The notes below the pieces were generated by a model. That model had not been told where the DNA came from, made no database searches, and worked only from the letters and a program-made list of their open reading frames with translations. From CAVYGM01 sp963768025 (lineage in GTDB: Bacteria > Bacteroidota > Bacteroidia > Cytophagales > Spirosomataceae), in assembly GCA_963768025.1 (NCBI GenBank), contig CAVYGM010000004.1, positions 310,001 to 374,000 of the forward strand: a DNA stretch of 64,000 nucleotides, written 5' to 3'. Shown piece after piece: positions 61,337 through 64,000 of the stretch (position 1 is its first letter; each line of letters starts with the position of its first letter). The position numbers and the translations under genes are program-made.

Positions 61337-62958
61337 ATGCTCCAACGCTTTACCCTCTCTCTCTGCTTTGTCTTCCTATGCGCCGGCCCACTCCGGGCGC
61401 AGGTACAGGATGCCCCGGCCCGCTCCGAAGGCGACGGCCCCTACAATCAGCTCATCATCCGGGGCGTGACGCTCATCAACAGCACCGGGGCACCGCCCAT
61501 GGGACCGGTGGATATTGTGGTGGAGAAGAACAAAATCAAATCCATTCAGCAGGTAGGGTACCCCGGCGTACCCATCGACCCCAAGCGCCGCCCCGTGGCG
61601 CAAGGCGGGCGACAAGGAACTCAACTGTGAGGGCATGTACCTCATGCCCGGCTTTATAGACATGCACGGCCATACCGGCGGGCGCGCCCAAGGTACCCCC
61701 GCCGAGTACGTGTACAAGCTGTGGCTGGGCCACGGCATCACCACCATCCGCGACCCATCGGCGGGCAACGGACTGGACTGGACGCTTCAGCACAAAAAGA
61801 AAAGTCTGGAAAACAAGATTACCGCGCCGCGCATCCTGGCCTATACCGCCTTTGGTCAGGGAGCCAAGGAACCCATCTCTACCCCCGAGCAGGCCCGCGA
61901 ATGGGTACGCCAAAATGCCAAGAACGGGGCCGATGGCATCAAGTTCTTCGGGGCCGAGCCGGAAATATTCAAAGCGGCCCTGGACGAAAACAAAAAGCTG
62001 GGCCTGCGCTCGGCCTGCCACCACGCGCAGCTCGAAGTAGCCCGCATGAACGTACTCGCTACCGCCAAGGCCGGCCTGACCACCATGGAGCACTGGTACG
62101 GACTGCCCGAGGCGATGTTTGAGGATAAAACGATTCAGAACTACCCCGCCAATTACAACTACAACAACGAGCAAAACCGCTTTGAGGAAGCCGGTAAGCT
62201 CTGGCAGCAGGCCGCCAAACCCGGCTCGGAAAAGTGGAATCAGGTCATGGACGAGCTCATTGCCCTGGATTTTACCATCGACCCTACCTTCAATATCTAC
62301 GAAGCCAACCGCGAGCTGATGCTGGCCCGCCGCGCCGAATGGCACGACGAGTACACCCTGCCCGCGCTCTGGCGTTTCTACGGTCCGAGCCGCATTTCGC
62401 ACGGCTCCTACTGGCACAATTGGGGTACCGAGCAGGAAGTAGAGTGGAAGCGCAACTACCAGCTGTGGATGCAGTTTATCAACGAATATAAGAATCGCGG
62501 CGGGCGCGTCACGGCGGGTTCCGACTCGGGCTTTATCTACCAACTCTACGGCTTTGCCTACATCCGCGAACTGGAACTGCTCCGCGAAGCGGGCTTCCAC
62601 CCGCTGGAAGTGATCCGGGCCGCTACCATCAAAGGCGCAGAAGCCCTCGGCATGGCCGATCAGATCGGCTCGGTGGAAATTGGCAAGCTGGCTGATTTCG
62701 TGATTGTAGAAGAAAACCCGTTGGCTAACCTGAAAGTACTCTACGGCACCGGGGCCATTCAACCTCACCGAAAACAACGAGGTGACCCGCGTGGGTGGCG
62801 TGAAGTATACCGTGAAGGACGGCATCGTGTACGACTCTAAGAAGCTACTGGCCGATGTACGCACCATTGTAGCTGACGCCAAGAAGAAGGAGAATTACGA
62901 GATTGTGCAGCCAGGCCTGGCGCAACCCGCCGGGAAGTTGGGGACGGGCAATAAGTAG
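61337..62958 (+). CDS. Exported amidohydrolase (two apparent frameshifts)
   Basis: A signal peptide (from ATG 61337, ending PLRAQ) precedes an amidohydrolase of the imidazolonepropionase-like group. Two corrections, an extra G near 61597 and an extra A at 62757, connect the frames and give 539 residues. Motifs: NGLVxx-like LIIRGVTLINSTGAPPMGPV, YLMPGFIDMHGHTGG (metal HxH), GITTIRDPSAG, ACHHAQLEVAR, TMEHWYG, TAGSDSGFIYQLYGFAYIRE (metal Asp) and VEIGKLADFVIVEENPLANL. The corrected C-terminus runs YTVKDGIVYDSKKLLADVR to GKLGTGNK. The substrate is unknown. The repeat element and hairpin at 63004-63102 follow it. Confidence 0.85.
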
Positions 62959-63003
62959 CGGACGGATTTTTTAACGTGAATTATAGATGATTTTTTTTCG
63001 AAA

Positions 63004-63060
63004 TGAAGTCCTTCCCCTCAAAGGAGCGGCCGCCGCAGCGGAAGGATTTAGGATGAGGTT
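63004..63060. repeat. Dispersed palindromic element, copy 2
   Basis: Same blocks as 26214-26280 in the same order and orientation: GAAGTCCTTC, AAGGAGCGG, CCGCCGCAGCGGAAG, TTAGGATGAGG. Both copies lie in intergenic DNA downstream of genes for exported hydrolases. Confidence 0.7.
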
Positions 63061-63069
63061 AGGTTAACA

Positions 63070-63102
63070 ATCCGTGCCACGGTTTTGAACCGTGGCACGG
63101 AT
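63070..63102. repeat. Perfect 15-bp palindromic hairpin
   Basis: ATCCGTGCCACGGTT-TTG-AACCGTGGCACGGAT with no T-run after it, so it is not an ordinary terminator. It lies 9 bases after the palindromic element, between two convergent genes. Confidence 0.75.
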
Positions 63103-63147
63103 AAAGGATAAACGGATAGATTCCGGGATACCCCTTCCGCCCCAGTT

Positions 63148-64000
63148 TTAATCCAGAAACCCCTCTAATTCCTTCCAAATCTTCCGCTCCAAATCCGCAT
63201 AGCTAGTGTACGAATCAGGGAAATGACCTAGAGTTTCGGTTAGTTTTTTGTTAAAAGCGTGTCAGGCTCGATTGAACGCTAAGTGGATTTACACCTTCGG
63301 TTTTGAACAAAGTCATAATCTTTGGCTTGCCCGTTTTCTGAAAGGTAGCCCAGGCCAGGTCAAATTCCTCCTCGGTGTATTTTCCGACTTTCGTGTGGGC
63401 GAGGCAAACGAAAAGGTCACTTTCTGGAATCCGCTGGTTGTAATCGTCCTGTTTCCGGGTTTTCGACATAAGGCCGCTCATCGCTTCCCAGTTTCCAACT
63501 TCAAATAAATTGGGCTGCCTGCCTCCCGGTAGCGGTCATTTTTCTCGCTGAAAAACGCCCGTAGTTTTTCGCGGTCGTCTAACTAATTCGGCGGAGGAGG
63601 CGAGGAATACGCGGATTGTTTTAGCAGGTGTAGGATTTTCATTTTTCACATCTTTCAACACTACCGGCTGCCCAATTCCCAACTGTTCGAATATCAGCAA
63701 ATCACCGATTAATTTCATTAAATCCAGTTCTTCCAGTGAGCGGTCGCATTCGACCACGCGACGGCCTCTTTCCAGGCGGTTCTTCAAGTTTTCAAATTCG
63801 AAATAGTGCTGTTTATTTTTCCCGGAGCGGCAGCCGACGCAAGGGCAAGCCACGATTTCGGCGGAGCGGATGCCCTTATACTCCTCATGCAGGTCGCGCA
63901 GGCTTTTCAGAATCGACGTGAGCAAGCCGCGGCGATTGCTGCCCATCGCCCGAACATGGATAGCATCGCGCCCCTGCGATTTGGCTTTTGCTACCTCGGC
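63148..64000 (-). CDS. Roc-COR (ROCO) family protein, C-terminal part with TIR/DUF4062-like tail; 5' end beyond window; several apparent frameshifts
   Basis: The frame is open to the right edge, reading AEVAKAKSQGRDAIHVRAMG and NRRGLLTSILKSLRDLHEEY, then a COR-type segment with a Cys pair (VACPCVGCRSGKNKQHYFEF, LERGRRVVECDRSLEELDL). After a linker comes a second domain: KTIRVFLASSAELLDDREKL (one extra G near 63580 removed), RAFFSEKNDRYREAGSPIYL, then MSKTRKQDDYNQRIPESDLF, VCLAHTKVGKYTEEEFDLAW and GKPKIMTLFK. That tail resembles TIR/DUF4062-like effector folds of ROCO and NLR-like proteins. Further lesions (a missing base near 63489 and an extra base near 63253) shift the frame. Correction extends it to LERKIWKELEGFLD, ending at 63148. 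The Roc GTPase and any leucine-rich repeats would lie to the right. Confidence 0.72.

Noticed and set aside
1..64000. CRISPR arrays, tRNA or rRNA genes, prophage or intact insertion sequences
   Set aside because: None found. No regularly spaced identical repeats, no recognisable tRNA cloverleaf, no transposase or phage structural genes.

Overview
The window is about 52% GC chromosomal DNA from a Bacteroidota bacterium. It most resembles Cytophagales (Spirosomataceae, Dyadobacter-like), judged from family content and not from any search. Supporting traits are type IX secretion signals of both kinds (a type A sorting domain and a gliding-motility type C-terminal domain), an STN-containing TonB receptor paired with a DUF4249 lipoprotein, lipoproteins with Bacteroidota-style lipoboxes, an isolated atpD-atpC pair, weak Shine-Dalgarno sites and several TAnnTTTG-like -7 promoter boxes.

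Layout. 1-6.1 kb: the 3' end of a HEAT-repeat/cytochrome c protein, a glycine-zipper lipoprotein, gamma-glutamyltransferase, a PQQ-type sugar dehydrogenase lipoprotein and a GNAT acetyltransferase. 6.2-8.6 kb: a decayed T9SS-exported protein and non-coding DNA. 8.6-19.2 kb: GDPD phosphodiesterase, an exported sugar isomerase, a YfcC-type transporter, a SnoaL-like protein, a patch of gene debris beside a RelE-type toxin-antitoxin pair, a large TolB-propeller/amidohydrolase and a GH28 pectinase. 19.5-29.5 kb: a pentose/uronate region with xylulokinase, RF1, a single ORF joining mannonate dehydratase (UxuA) to GH67 alpha-glucuronidase, a probable fructuronate reductase, a Tat-exported Gfo/Idh/MocA oxidoreductase and an HpcH/HpaI aldolase. 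29.8-39.3 kb: NUDIX, TypA, Ada/Ogt-type repair protein, a Doc toxin module, an EEP-family membrane protein, a methyltransferase and a LytS/LytTR two-component pair. 39.7-50.3 kb: an outer-membrane barrel protein, an SGNH hydrolase and a four-gene envelope operon (small exported protein, STN-TonB receptor, DUF4249 lipoprotein, MG2/plug-like protein). 50.6-64 kb: CorA, F1 beta/epsilon, a membrane-TPR protein, DinB, an ABC ATPase, a large T9SS type B protein, an exported amidohydrolase and the 3' end of a Roc-COR protein with a TIR/DUF4062-like tail running off the right edge.

Together the genes suggest an aerobic plant-polysaccharide degrader. GH28 and GH67 release uronates, UxuA and the SDR enzyme pass glucuronate to 2-keto-3-deoxygluconate, an HpaI-type aldolase could act on a keto-acid, and xylulokinase handles xylose.

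Two cross-cutting observations matter. First, many conserved genes (typA, doc, two TonB-family receptors, an amidohydrolase, the membrane-TPR gene, the Roc-COR gene) are interrupted by single-base insertions or deletions whose correction restores full-length products, so residual assembly indels are likely and breaks should be read with caution. Second, short degenerate arrays with a 7-nt period (GC fixed at positions 2-3 of each unit) sit directly at the stop codons of three unrelated genes. They are the least explained structure in the window.
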